This document shows, one piece after another, positions 42,067-50,796 of a stretch of DNA of 64,000 nucleotides; position 1 is the first letter of the stretch; every line of letters begins with the position of its first letter. This DNA comes from Chloroflexota bacterium (GTDB lineage Bacteria > Chloroflexota > Anaerolineae > Anaerolineales > Villigracilaceae). The translations under genes were made by a program, and so were the position numbers. The notes under the pieces were generated by a model. That model made no database searches. It was not told the DNA's origin and worked only from the letters and a program-made list of their open reading frames with translations. The stretch is taken from contig JACRBJ010000096.1 in NCBI GenBank assembly GCA_016234555.1, positions 28,465 through 92,464 on the forward strand. The letters run 5' to 3'.

Positions 42067-42507
42067 ATGTTCCTCGGTCAGTTCCAGCACAATCTCGATG
42101 ATAAAGGGCGACTGATGATTCCGTCGCGCTATCGTGATTTGCTGGAAGGCGGCGCCTTCATCACTCAGGGCTTCGATAAATGCCTGATGGTGATGAACGA
42201 AACCTATTTTAAGCAGGTTTATGAGCGCATCGAAGCCATGAACCTCACCGATCCGACCGCCCGTCTCCTGCGCCGCCTGATTCTGTCCAACGCCTACCCC
42301 GTCGAACCCGATAAGGTTGGGCGCATCCTCGTCCCGCAGAACCTGCGCGCCTTCCTCGGCATCGAGAGCGGTGAACTGGTGGTGGCGGGGCAGGGCGATT
42401 ACTTTGAAGTGTGGACGCCTGCGCTGTGGAGCGAACAGATGGCTCAATTGCAGGATACCGACGCCAACAACCAGCGTTTCTCGGCATTGGATTTGTCCAA
42501 GCCGTAG
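42067..42507 (+). CDS. mraZ: Transcriptional regulator MraZ
   Basis: A 146-residue protein, the usual length. Two AbrB-like swapped-hairpin halves carry the hallmark motifs DDKGRLMIPSRYR (about 11-23) and DKVGRILVPQNLR (about 82-94). It forms a ring-shaped DNA-binding complex that represses its own dcw operon. Three matching boxes stand in the promoter. It is the first gene of the cluster. The ribosome binding site is AAAGGA, rather far from the start. Confidence 0.95.
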   Translation: MFLGQFQHNLDDKGRLMIPSRYRDLLEGGAFITQGFDKCLMVMNETYFKQVYERIEAMNLTDPTARLLRRLILSNAYPVEPDKVGRILVPQNLRAFLGIESGELVVAGQGDYFEVWTPALWSEQMAQLQDTDANNQRFSALDLSKP

Positions 42508-42550
42508 GGGCGGGGTCCTCCCGCCCAGGGTGGGGAAACCCCACCCCTAC
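42504..42550. repeat. Compound palindrome, GTAGGGGCG family, copy 3
   Basis: The outer arms GTAGGGGCGGGGT and AACCCCACCCCTAC enclose a second hairpin (GTGGGG-AA-ACCCCAC). The left arm begins in the last codons of mraZ and the right arm ends 6 bases before the rsmH start. Its ends match copies 1 and 2 but the centre differs. Confidence 0.75.
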
Positions 42551-42556
42551 GATGCC

Positions 42557-43471
42557 ATGAACCACATACCCGTACTTTACAAAGAGATTATACACGCACT
42601 GCAACCCAAAAGCGGTGGGCGTTATGTTGACGGCACACTGGGCGCGGGCGGTCACGCTCGCGGGATTTTGGAGGCTTGCGCGCCGGATGGGCATCTGCTG
42701 GGGCTGGATGTTGACCCGCAGGCGCTGGCGCTTGCTCGTGAGACCTTGGCTCCTTATGAGGGGCGCACACATCTCGCGCAAGCCTCCTACATCACCCTTG
42801 CCAGGCAACTCGCCGACCTTCGCTGGGATGCAGTGGACGGGATCGTCCTCGATCTCGGCGCTTCCTCCATGCAATTTGACAACGCCGACCGAGGATTTTC
42901 ATTCATGCAGGACGGTCCGCTGGACATGCGCTTCGGTCCCCATGCCCTGCAAAGCGCGGCGGATATCGTCAACACCTACGATGAAAAAGACCTGGCGGAT
43001 TTGATTTTCCGCTACGGAGAAGACCGCGACTCGAGGAAGATTGCCCGTGCCATCGTCTCCAGCCGACCGCTTCGCTCCACCCGCGAGCTGGTCGCTGTCA
43101 TCGAGAAGGCATCTCCCCGACGAGGCGACAGAGTCCACCCGGCCACGCAGACTTTTCAGGCGCTGCGGATCGCCGTCAACGAGGAACTGTCGGCGGTGGA
43201 AGATGTCCTTCCGCAGGCAGTCACCAGCCTGAGGCGCGGCGGACGGTTCGCCGTCATCTCCTTCCACTCGCTGGAGGATCGTATCGTCAAGGATTTCTTC
43301 CGCGAACAAAGCAAGGACCTCGTCAACCCGCCCTACGAAAAAATCCACGAAGTGGAACGCGGGGCAGTCGTCAAAATCATCAACAAAAAACCGATTATGG
43401 CTTCCAATGAAGAAGTGCAAAGCAACCCAAGAGCCCGCAGCGCAAAACTTAGAATTATCGAAAAGTTATGA
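42557..43471 (+). CDS. rsmH: 16S rRNA m4C1402 methyltransferase RsmH (MraW)
   Basis: A 304-residue protein starting MNHIPVLYKEII. Motifs include VDGTLGAGGHARGIL (SAM site), LDLGASSMQFD, RGFSFMQDGPLDMRF and the C-terminal FAVISFHSLEDRIVKDFF and NPRARSAKLR. It methylates N4 of C1402 in 16S rRNA. The longer open frame upstream overlaps mraZ and is not used. The gap is occupied by a palindromic repeat and no Shine-Dalgarno sequence is visible. Its stop overlaps ftsL by ATGA. Confidence 0.95.
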   Translation: MNHIPVLYKEIIHALQPKSGGRYVDGTLGAGGHARGILEACAPDGHLLGLDVDPQALALARETLAPYEGRTHLAQASYITLARQLADLRWDAVDGIVLDLGASSMQFDNADRGFSFMQDGPLDMRFGPHALQSAADIVNTYDEKDLADLIFRYGEDRDSRKIARAIVSSRPLRSTRELVAVIEKASPRRGDRVHPATQTFQALRIAVNEELSAVEDVLPQAVTSLRRGGRFAVISFHSLEDRIVKDFFREQSKDLVNPPYEKIHEVERGAVVKIINKKPIMASNEEVQSNPRARSAKLRIIEKL

Positions 43472-43944
43472 ACATGCAGAACGTCAATGTCAATCACCTG
43501 GTACATGCCTATAAAGTCGCTCCCTGGCGCATTCAACGCCAGTGGATCGGCAGTGGGCTGCTTGCGGTGGTTGCGCTGGCGATGATCGCCGCCCTGTATC
43601 TCGATGTGACTTCGCAGGCTGCCATTGCGGGACGTGAGATTCAAGACCTTACGGCTTCGATTGAAACCAGCCAGCAGGTCAGCGCCGATTTGCAGACCCA
43701 GCTTGCTTCGCTGACTTCTGCTCGTGTGATGGAGCAGCGCGCGCTGGAGATTGGTTTCCGCCCAATGGAATCCGGGGATGCGGAATACCTGGTTGTGCCG
43801 GGTTACTCGGCGCTCGAACCCGATATTCTTTCCTCCGTGCCTGTTCCGCAATTGAGCGCGTTGACCACTCCGCCTGAGTACAACGAGTCGTTACTGGATT
43901 GGGCGGACAAGAAGATCATCAACTCCGCGCGGAGTTCCCAATGA
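43468..43944 (+). CDS. ftsL: FtsL-like cell division protein
   Basis: A 158-residue bitopic protein. A basic cytoplasmic start is followed by one membrane helix (about 29-48, SGLLAVVALAMIAALYLDV) and a coiled coil (about 55-92, AGREIQDLTASIETSQQV...). The C-terminal tail is disordered. Assignment rests on this topology plus its position between rsmH and ftsI; sequence conservation of FtsL is always low. It would recruit FtsW/FtsI to the septum. Confidence 0.8.
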   Translation: MNMQNVNVNHLVHAYKVAPWRIQRQWIGSGLLAVVALAMIAALYLDVTSQAAIAGREIQDLTASIETSQQVSADLQTQLASLTSARVMEQRALEIGFRPMESGDAEYLVVPGYSALEPDILSSVPVPQLSALTTPPEYNESLLDWADKKIINSARSSQ

Positions 43945-45689
43945 GACAGCAATATGCGTACCGAGCGCAGGCATTGACTGCCGCCATGGGGATGATTGCG
44001 CTTGCCATCATTGTGCAGATGACACGCATTCAAAACAGTCCCGAAGCCGCGGTTTTCCGCCAGCAGGCGTCCAATTATGCCTACGTTCTGCGGACCTACT
44101 ACCCGGATCGCGGCGAAATCTACGACCGCAACGGACACCTCCTTGCCGGAAACAAAACCGTTTACGAAGTCGGCGTGGATTTGAGCATCGTTAGGGACCC
44201 CAACGCCATCGCTTTAGCCGTCAGCTCGGAACTTGGCAGGGATTACACCCAACTTATCGACGCCATTCAGAATCCGTCCGAAGGCGTCGCCTATGTGGTG
44301 CTTGCGGATTTTGTCGATGCGGAGCAGGCGGACAAACTTCAGGAGTTGAAAAAGAGCTACCAGGAGCAGGTGGAGGAGGGGCTGCCCGGCGCTTTGACCG
44401 GGCTGGAGTTCAAAGCGCATCCCCAGCGCAGTTATCCCGAGAATTCCCTGGCGTCGAACGTGATCGGATTCGTCAGCCGTGAGGGGCGCGGCTACTTTGG
44501 CGTCGAGGAGAAATACGATACCCTGCTGGCTGGGAATCCGGTGCAGGCTTTTGTCCCCACCGACCCGAACAAGGCTTTTGAAATTCCGCGCGTGTTGAAC
44601 GGGACCACGCTTGTTCTCACCGTCAACCGCGACTTGCAAGCCGCCGCCGAGCAAATTTTGGATGAGTCGCTCGACACCTATGGCGCGCAGGGCGGCGTGA
44701 TCGCGATCATGGATCCACGCAACGGCGAAATGCTTGCCATGGCTGTCACTCCGCGCATGGATTTGAATCAGTTCTGGAATTACGGCAGCATCTACAACAA
44801 AGCCAGCGATTTCAACCCGATCATTTCCAAGCCCTATGAACCAGGCTCCGTGTTAAAAATCCTCACCATGGCGGCGGCGTTGGACAGCGGAACGGTCACG
44901 CCCGGTACCACCTATCTCGATACCGGCTCGGTTCTCGTGGGCGGGGCGATCATCCAAAACTGGAACCAGGAACCGTGGGGAGTTCAGGACATGACCGGTT
45001 GTCTGCGGCACTCGCTCAACGTGTGTATGGCGACCATTTCCACTCAAATGGGAGCGGGAACTTTTTACGGTTACATGGACGCCTTCGGTTTTGGACATCT
45101 CACCGGCGTGGACATGGCTGGAGAGGCGGCTGGCAGGCTCAAGCTCCCCGGCGACGCCGATTGGTATCCCGTCGATCTCGGCACCAATTCCTTCGGTCAG
45201 GGTTTATCCGCCACACCAATCCAGATGATGATGGCGGCATCCTCCATCGCCAACAGGGGGCAGACAGTCACGCCACATACGCTTTACGCCATGGTGCGCG
45301 ACGGACGCCAGTACAACGTGCCGGCTCAATTTGCCGGCTCGCCCATTTCCGAGCAGACCGCTTTGACGCTTTCGGAAATGCTTGCCAACTCGCTTGAGTC
45401 GGAAGGCTCGCTGGCGCTCCTTCCGGGATATCGGATCGCAGGCAAGACCGGAACAGCGCAAATCCCGGTCAACGGGTTTTATGACAGTACCCAAACCAAT
45501 GCATCCTTCATCGGCTGGGGACCGGTGGATGACCCGCAGTTCATGATCTACGTCTGGCTCGAACGTCCCTCCGCATCCATCTGGGGTTCGGAGACTGCCG
45601 CCCCCGTCTTCGGCGAGATGGCGGAGAGAGCCGTCGTCCTTTTGGATATTCCGCCCGATGTCATTCGGCATCAACTGGTTGCAAAATAA
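43941..45689 (+). CDS. ftsI: Penicillin-binding protein, peptidoglycan transpeptidase FtsI
   Basis: A 582-residue class B PBP, starting at the ATG that overlaps the ftsL stop. One membrane anchor lies near residues 10-28. The dimerisation domain includes RGEIYDRNGHLLAGN. The transpeptidase domain has SxxK in PGSVLK (about 302), SxN in RHSLNVC (about 357) and KTG in AGKTGTAQ (about 500). It cross-links septal peptidoglycan with FtsW. It lacks the C-terminal PASTA domains of some Gram-positive homologues. Confidence 0.93.
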   Translation: MRQQYAYRAQALTAAMGMIALAIIVQMTRIQNSPEAAVFRQQASNYAYVLRTYYPDRGEIYDRNGHLLAGNKTVYEVGVDLSIVRDPNAIALAVSSELGRDYTQLIDAIQNPSEGVAYVVLADFVDAEQADKLQELKKSYQEQVEEGLPGALTGLEFKAHPQRSYPENSLASNVIGFVSREGRGYFGVEEKYDTLLAGNPVQAFVPTDPNKAFEIPRVLNGTTLVLTVNRDLQAAAEQILDESLDTYGAQGGVIAIMDPRNGEMLAMAVTPRMDLNQFWNYGSIYNKASDFNPIISKPYEPGSVLKILTMAAALDSGTVTPGTTYLDTGSVLVGGAIIQNWNQEPWGVQDMTGCLRHSLNVCMATISTQMGAGTFYGYMDAFGFGHLTGVDMAGEAAGRLKLPGDADWYPVDLGTNSFGQGLSATPIQMMMAASSIANRGQTVTPHTLYAMVRDGRQYNVPAQFAGSPISEQTALTLSEMLANSLESEGSLALLPGYRIAGKTGTAQIPVNGFYDSTQTNASFIGWGPVDDPQFMIYVWLERPSASIWGSETAAPVFGEMAERAVVLLDIPPDVIRHQLVAK

Positions 45690-45690
45690 C

Positions 45691-47121
45691 ATGTTCACCC
45701 TGGCAGACCTCCTCGAAGCGCTTACCAGTGTTCGCATCCCGAACGCAACCGCCGTCATCACAGAGGCGGTCATCGACTCGCGCCAGGCAATCCCCGCGTC
45801 GCTTTTCGTGGCGATCCCCGGCGAGAATGTGGACGGGCACAACTTCATTGCCGATGCCTTCAAGAGGGGGGCGACTTTTGCTTTAACCCAGAAGGAGACT
45901 CCCGACTTCAAGACCCTCGACTTGCGCGAAGGTTTGAAGTCCGAATCCCCAATTGACCTGTCCCTGCCTCTCCCGGCTGGCTCGGAACTCTGCCTGCGGG
46001 TGGATAACACCGTCTCCGCCCTGCAGCAGGCTGCCCGCTTCTGGCGTCGCAAACTGAATTTGCGCGTGATCGGCATTACGGGCAGCGTGGGCAAATCCAC
46101 CACCAAGGAGATGGTCGCGGAAGTGCTTGGCGCGCGCTACCGCACCTTGCGCAGTCCCGGCAACCTGAACAACGAAATCGGATTGCCGCTGACCATCCTG
46201 AAGCTTGGCTCCGGCTATGAGCGCGCCGTTTTGGAAATGGGATTTTACGTCCCCGGCGAAATTCAATTCCTGTGCGACATTGCCCTGCCGCATATCGGCG
46301 TGATAACGAACATCGGCACCGTCCATGCGGAACGCGCCGGGTCGCAGGAAGCCATCGCACGCGGCAAGAGCGAATTGATTCAGTCGCTCCCCGCCGATGG
46401 GGTTGCGATTTTGAACTTCGACGATCCCTGGGTGCGCAAGATGGAGGAGAAGACCAAAGCCCGCATCTTCTTCTATGGGCTTTCCTCGGAAGCCGACCTG
46501 TGGGCTGACCAGATCGAAGGCTTGGGCCTGGACGGTATCCGCTTCCGCCTGCATTACAACGGCGAGACCATCCATTCCCACGTGCCGATGATCGGTCGCC
46601 ACTCGGTTCACACAGCCTTGCGCGCCGCCGCCGTCGGTCTCAACGATGGCTTGACCTGGCAGGAAATCTTCGACGGGCTTTCACACGGGCACACGCAATT
46701 ACGACTTGTGGCGGTCCGCAGTAAAACCGGCGCGTTGATTTTGGACGACACCTACAACGCCTCGCCGGAGTCCATGCTGGCGGCGCTCAACCTGCTCGAC
46801 GAGATGGACGGGCGCAAGATCGCCGTGCTGGGCGACATGCTGGAACTGGGTCCCTACGAACGACAGGGACACGAACTGGTCGGGATGCGCGCCGGGCAGG
46901 TGGCGCAACTCCTGCTGACGTTGGGTCCGCGCGCCCGCATGATCGCCGGCGCCGCCCGCCGCGCCGGCATGAAGCCTTCACAAATTTTGGAATTTGAACA
47001 GTCCGACCCGATTGTGGACTGGCTGACCCGGAACCTTTCCTCGAACGACGCCGTGCTGATCAAAGGTTCGCACGGTCTACGCATGGATCGCATCACCGCC
47101 GCATTGGAGATTCAATCTTGA
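45691..47121 (+). CDS. murF: UDP-MurNAc-tripeptide--D-Ala-D-Ala ligase MurF
   Basis: A 476-residue Mur ligase. The start at 45691, one base after the ftsI stop, gives MFTLADLLEALTSVRIP. Motifs seen are DSRQAIPASLFVAIPGENVDGH (MurF-type N-domain), the ATP loop GITGSVGKSTTKEM, NNEIGLPLTIL and LDDTYNASPESMLAAL. It adds D-Ala-D-Ala to the stem peptide. In most bacteria murE stands before murF; here it does not. Confidence 0.94.
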   Translation: MFTLADLLEALTSVRIPNATAVITEAVIDSRQAIPASLFVAIPGENVDGHNFIADAFKRGATFALTQKETPDFKTLDLREGLKSESPIDLSLPLPAGSELCLRVDNTVSALQQAARFWRRKLNLRVIGITGSVGKSTTKEMVAEVLGARYRTLRSPGNLNNEIGLPLTILKLGSGYERAVLEMGFYVPGEIQFLCDIALPHIGVITNIGTVHAERAGSQEAIARGKSELIQSLPADGVAILNFDDPWVRKMEEKTKARIFFYGLSSEADLWADQIEGLGLDGIRFRLHYNGETIHSHVPMIGRHSVHTALRAAAVGLNDGLTWQEIFDGLSHGHTQLRLVAVRSKTGALILDDTYNASPESMLAALNLLDEMDGRKIAVLGDMLELGPYERQGHELVGMRAGQVAQLLLTLGPRARMIAGAARRAGMKPSQILEFEQSDPIVDWLTRNLSSNDAVLIKGSHGLRMDRITAALEIQS

Positions 47122-48113
47122 GACAAATTGCCCTATCCCTGAGCTTTGCGGGTCTTGCTTTTTTGATGACCGTCATTTGGGGAGGTCCCCTGCTTCGTAT
47201 CTTGCGGCATTACAAGATTGGCAAGATCATCCGCGTGGAGGAGCCGGGTCACCACGGCGTGAAGATGGGCACGCCCACCATGGGCGGCGTGATGTTCATC
47301 CTGCCCGTTTTGCTTTTTAGCGGACTGCTCAACTTCGTTGCGTTGAGCGGTTTGAGCGGCGGGGTGGGACGCTCGGTGCTGGTTCCCATGGCGGTCATGG
47401 TTGGGTTCGCCCTCCTTGGCATGGCGGATGATTGGGAAGGCATCCACGGCAAACGCAAGGGCGACGGAATGCGCGCCCGCACCAAGTTTGCCATGCAGGT
47501 GATTCTCGCACTGATCACCGCCTACATTTTGAAATATCACATGGACGTGCCCGATCTGTATTTCCCGGGCTTGTTCTTCGAGATCGAACTCGGCTGGCTG
47601 TACGTGCCGATGGCGGCGTTCATCATCGTGGCGGAATCCAACGCGATGAACTTTACCGACGGACTCGATGGGCTGGCTGGTTTGATTGCCGCCACCGCCA
47701 TTGCCGCCTACGGCGGAATCGCCCTGGTTCAGGAACAGATTTACCTTGCGCGCTTTTGTTTTATCCTCGTCGGCGCGCTGTTTGGCTTTTTGTGGTTTAA
47801 CGTCCACCCCGCCGAGTTGTTCATGGGCGACACAGGCTCGCTTCCACTTGGCGCGGTGCTGGCTGTGATCGCCCTGCTGACGGGACAGTGGCCCATGCTG
47901 TTGGTCATCGGCATCATCCCGCTCAGCGAAATGGTCAGCGTGGTGATCCAAATCGGCTACTTCAAAATGACGAAGGGCAAGCGCTTTTTCAAAATGGCGC
48001 CCCTCCATCTGCATTTCGAACTCCTTGGCTGGAGCGAGACCCAGGTCGTACAGCGTTTCTGGCTTATCGGTTTGATGGCAGCTTTGATTGGAATAGGATT
48101 GTCGCAAGTGTAA
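47118..48113 (+). CDS. mraY: Phospho-MurNAc-pentapeptide transferase MraY
   Basis: A 331-residue membrane enzyme with about ten helices that makes lipid I on undecaprenyl phosphate. Motifs include KMGTPTMGGVMFI, ADDWEGIHGKRKGDGM, NAMNFTDGLDGLAG, FNVHPAELFMGDTGSLPLG and APLHLHFELLGWSETQVV. The start is TTG at 47118 overlapping the murF stop, with GGAG eight bases upstream; the rare TTG may keep translation modest. Confidence 0.95.
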   Translation: MRQIALSLSFAGLAFLMTVIWGGPLLRILRHYKIGKIIRVEEPGHHGVKMGTPTMGGVMFILPVLLFSGLLNFVALSGLSGGVGRSVLVPMAVMVGFALLGMADDWEGIHGKRKGDGMRARTKFAMQVILALITAYILKYHMDVPDLYFPGLFFEIELGWLYVPMAAFIIVAESNAMNFTDGLDGLAGLIAATAIAAYGGIALVQEQIYLARFCFILVGALFGFLWFNVHPAELFMGDTGSLPLGAVLAVIALLTGQWPMLLVIGIIPLSEMVSVVIQIGYFKMTKGKRFFKMAPLHLHFELLGWSETQVVQRFWLIGLMAALIGIGLSQV

Positions 48114-48117
48114 ACGG

Positions 48118-48138
48118 GTTGAACGTTAAACGTTCAAC
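48118..48138. repeat. Palindrome GTTGAACGTT-A-AACGTTCAAC
   Basis: Perfect 10-bp arms surround one base, filling the 32-base gap between mraY and murD and leaving murD without a Shine-Dalgarno sequence. A related AACGTT palindrome lies at 2737-2753. Confidence 0.7.
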
Positions 48139-48145
48139 GTAAATT

Positions 48146-49558
48146 ATGACCAACTGGACAAACACCCGCGTTCTCATTTTAGGAGCAGCAAGACAAGGCA
48201 TTGCCCTTGCCCGCTGGCTCTCCCGTCACGGCTCGCGCGTGACCTTGAGCGATTCGCGGAGCATGGAGCAGCTTGCCTCCGCCCGCGACTCTCTCGCGGA
48301 TGTGGATGTGACCTGGGCTGTGGGCGGACATCCGCTGGAACTGCTCGATAGTGTGGATATGCTGTGCCTCTCTGGCGGTGTCCCGTTGACTTTGCCCATC
48401 GTGCAGGAAGCCGTCAGATGCGGCATCCCGCTTTCCAATGACACCCAGATTTTCATGGAAGTGGCTCCCTGCAAAACCATTGGCATCACGGGTTCGGCTG
48501 GCAAAACCACGACCACGACTCTGGTCGGAGAAATGGCAAAAAGAAATGTAGAAGTCAGAAGTCAGAATGCAGAATATTCTGCATTCTCCATTCCGCATTC
48601 TGTATTTATCGGCGGCAACATCGGCGACCCGCTCATCAACTACGTGGACGAGATGACCGCCGACGACCTCGCCATCCTCGAGATTTCATCCTTCCAACTG
48701 GAGCAGATGACCATCTCGCCAAACATCGCTGCCATTCTCAACATCACGCCGAATCATCTCGACCGTCACGGCACGATGGAAGCCTACACCGCAGCCAAGT
48801 CGCGGATTTTGGAATTCCAAACCGGCAAAGACACCGCCATTCTCGGTCGCGATGACAAGGGCGCATGGAGCCTGCGGAACCAGGTCAAGGGCAAACTGCT
48901 GACCTTCAGCCTGAAAAAACTGACCGACGACCTGGACGGCGCCTACTTCCACGACGGACTGTTGAACCTGCGCGAGAACAAGGCATATGTGCCTTTGATG
49001 CCCCGTGACAAAGTCCAACTGCGCGGCGACCATAACGTGACGAACGTCCTCGCGGCTTTCACCATCGGTCACGCGGCTGGATTCAAACTGGATGCCATGC
49101 TCGAAGCCGTCGAGGAATTTCGCGGCGTGCCGCATCGGCTGGAACTTGTCCGCGAGTTGCGCGGCGTGCGCTGGTATAACAATTCGATAGCCACCGCTCC
49201 CGAACGAACCATTGCTGTAATCCATGCCTTCGATGAGCCGATTGTTTTGATGCTCGGCGGACGCGACAAGAACCTACCCTGGGATGAAATCTCCCAATTG
49301 ATTCACCAGCGCGTGGATCATGTGGTGGTCTTCGGCGAGGCGGCGGAACTGATTCAGAAAACAGTATCAGCCGCGGGTGGGGCAAGGAAGAGTTTGAAGC
49401 GGGCCGCCAGTTTCAAAGAGGCAGTCACGCTCGCAGCCGAGGTCGCATCCGCTGGTGACGTCGTCCTGCTTTCGCCGGGTGGCACAAGTTATGACGAGTT
49501 CAAGGATTTTGAGGAAAGAGGAGAGGCATTTAGAAAATGGGTACAGGAACTTTCGTAA
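48146..49558 (+). CDS. murD: UDP-MurNAc-L-Ala--D-Glu ligase MurD with repeat-derived insert
   Basis: A 470-residue Mur ligase. It has the N-domain LGAARQGIALARWLS, the ATP loop GITGSAGKTTTTT, FIGGNIGDPLI, LEISSFQLEQM, NITPNHLDRHG and the C-domain FRGVPHRLELVRE and LGGRDKNLPWDE. Between the P-loop helix and FIGGNIG about 18 residues (EVRSQNAEYSAFSIPHS) look inserted. They are encoded by a palindromic repeat at 48550-48605. The frame is intact and all catalytic motifs remain, so the enzyme is probably active. Confidence 0.94.
   Translation: MTNWTNTRVLILGAARQGIALARWLSRHGSRVTLSDSRSMEQLASARDSLADVDVTWAVGGHPLELLDSVDMLCLSGGVPLTLPIVQEAVRCGIPLSNDTQIFMEVAPCKTIGITGSAGKTTTTTLVGEMAKRNVEVRSQNAEYSAFSIPHSVFIGGNIGDPLINYVDEMTADDLAILEISSFQLEQMTISPNIAAILNITPNHLDRHGTMEAYTAAKSRILEFQTGKDTAILGRDDKGAWSLRNQVKGKLLTFSLKKLTDDLDGAYFHDGLLNLRENKAYVPLMPRDKVQLRGDHNVTNVLAAFTIGHAAGFKLDAMLEAVEEFRGVPHRLELVRELRGVRWYNNSIATAPERTIAVIHAFDEPIVLMLGGRDKNLPWDEISQLIHQRVDHVVVFGEAAELIQKTVSAAGGARKSLKRAASFKEAVTLAAEVASAGDVVLLSPGGTSYDEFKDFEERGEAFRKWVQELS
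48550..48605. repeat. Palindromic repeat captured inside murD
   Basis: It contains the perfect 24-bp palindrome with arms AGAATGCAGAAT / ATTCTGCATTCT (48564-48587), the tandem AGAAGTC-AGAAGTC to the left, and further ATTCTCC/ATTCCGC/ATTCTG copies to the right. AT-rich and simple, it contrasts with the GC-rich murD around it. Confidence 0.8.
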
Positions 49559-50796
49559 GAGAGCGCTACACCTCGAACAACAGCGGCGGACTTGTCCGCG
49601 GCTTCGACATGCCTTTGCTGGTTGTCGTGGTGGCGTTGGTGGTCTTCGGGCTTGCCATGCTGTACTCATCTTCATGGGATTTCTCGCTCGGCGCATACGG
49701 CGACGCCATGCACATGTTCAACCGCCAGTTGACCTGGCTTGGCATTGGTGCGGTGGTGGCGATCATCCTCGCCTTCTTCGATTACCACCACTGGCGCAGG
49801 CTGGTCGTGCCTGTCATGGCTTTGACCATTATCCTGTTGATCGTCGTCCTGTTCATGAACGGCATCCGCTTTGGCGCTAAACGCGCCATCCTCGGCGGTT
49901 CGGTGCAGCCCTCGGAACTGGCGAAGCTGGTTTCGATCCTGTATCTCAGCGTCTGGCTGTACGCCAAGCGTGAATACCTGCATGATGTCTCCCTTGGTTT
50001 GATTCCGCTGGGCGTGATCCTCGGTCTGGTCGGCGGCTTGATCTATCAGCAGCCCGACCTGAGCGCCGCCGCAACCGTGCTGATCCTCGGCGGACTGCTC
50101 TTCTTCCTTGCGGGTGGCGACCTGAAACAGATCGGCGGATTTTTGGTGATTGCCGTGATTGCCGCCTGGTTTGTCTCGTCTATCAGCCTGACGGGTCAGC
50201 AGCGCGTAGCGGATTTTATGGCAGGCATCAAAGACCCGCTTCAAGCCTCGTACCACGTGCGCCGCTCGTTTGAAGCCATCGTCAACGGCGGATGGTTCGG
50301 CGTCGGGTTGGGACAGTCCCAGTCCAAGCTCACGGGTCTGCCCGTGCCGCCAACCGACAGCGTCTTCGCCGTCGTCGTCGAGGAACTGGGTTGGTTTGGC
50401 GCGGTCGGCTTGATCCTGCTCTACGGCTTTCTCGTCTGGCGCGGACTGGTCATTGCCCGCCGTGCGCCCGACATGCTCGGCACGCTCCTCGCTTCCGGGC
50501 TGGCGATCTGGGTCGGCTTCGAGGCATTGCTCAACATGGCGGTGATGGTCGGTCTGCTTCCGTTCGCGGGCAACGCATTGCCGTTTATCAGCGCGGGTGG
50601 CTCCAACCTGGTTGCCACGCTTGCCGCGATTGGAATTTTGTTCAATATTTCCCGACAGCGAGGCGAAGGCACGATGTCGGATGATGAATGGAGGTCTTAC
50701 AGTGCGGTTGCTCATTTGCGCAGGTGGGACGGGCGGCGGAGTTTATCCCGCGCTCGCCGTGCACAGCGCGCTAACCAGTCAACAACCCAGGACTGA
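49537..50796 (+). CDS. ftsW: SEDS peptidoglycan glycosyltransferase FtsW
   Basis: A 419-residue membrane protein with ten helices, beginning inside the last codons of murD. Motifs include LYSSSWDFSLG, GGSVQPSELAKLVSILYLSVW, DLSAAATVLILGG, RRSFEAIVNGGWFGVGLGQSQ, LPVPPTDSVFAVVVEELGW and the final LPFISAGGSNL. It polymerises glycan strands at the septum with FtsI. The last ~32 residues overlap the murG start by 95 bases in another frame. Confidence 0.94.
   Translation: MGTGTFVRERYTSNNSGGLVRGFDMPLLVVVVALVVFGLAMLYSSSWDFSLGAYGDAMHMFNRQLTWLGIGAVVAIILAFFDYHHWRRLVVPVMALTIILLIVVLFMNGIRFGAKRAILGGSVQPSELAKLVSILYLSVWLYAKREYLHDVSLGLIPLGVILGLVGGLIYQQPDLSAAATVLILGGLLFFLAGGDLKQIGGFLVIAVIAAWFVSSISLTGQQRVADFMAGIKDPLQASYHVRRSFEAIVNGGWFGVGLGQSQSKLTGLPVPPTDSVFAVVVEELGWFGAVGLILLYGFLVWRGLVIARRAPDMLGTLLASGLAIWVGFEALLNMAVMVGLLPFAGNALPFISAGGSNLVATLAAIGILFNISRQRGEGTMSDDEWRSYSAVAHLRRWDGRRSLSRARRAQRANQSTTQD

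Noticed and set aside
42317..42556. Longer rsmH reading frame overlapping mraZ
   Set aside because: RsmH proteins begin at about the HIPVL motif, which is only three residues after the ATG at 42557. The extension reads mraZ and the palindrome in another frame.
47133..48107. A 324-codon minus-strand frame opposite mraY
   Set aside because: Antisense shadow of a definite membrane enzyme gene; it is His/Gln-rich, as expected from reversed hydrophobic codons.
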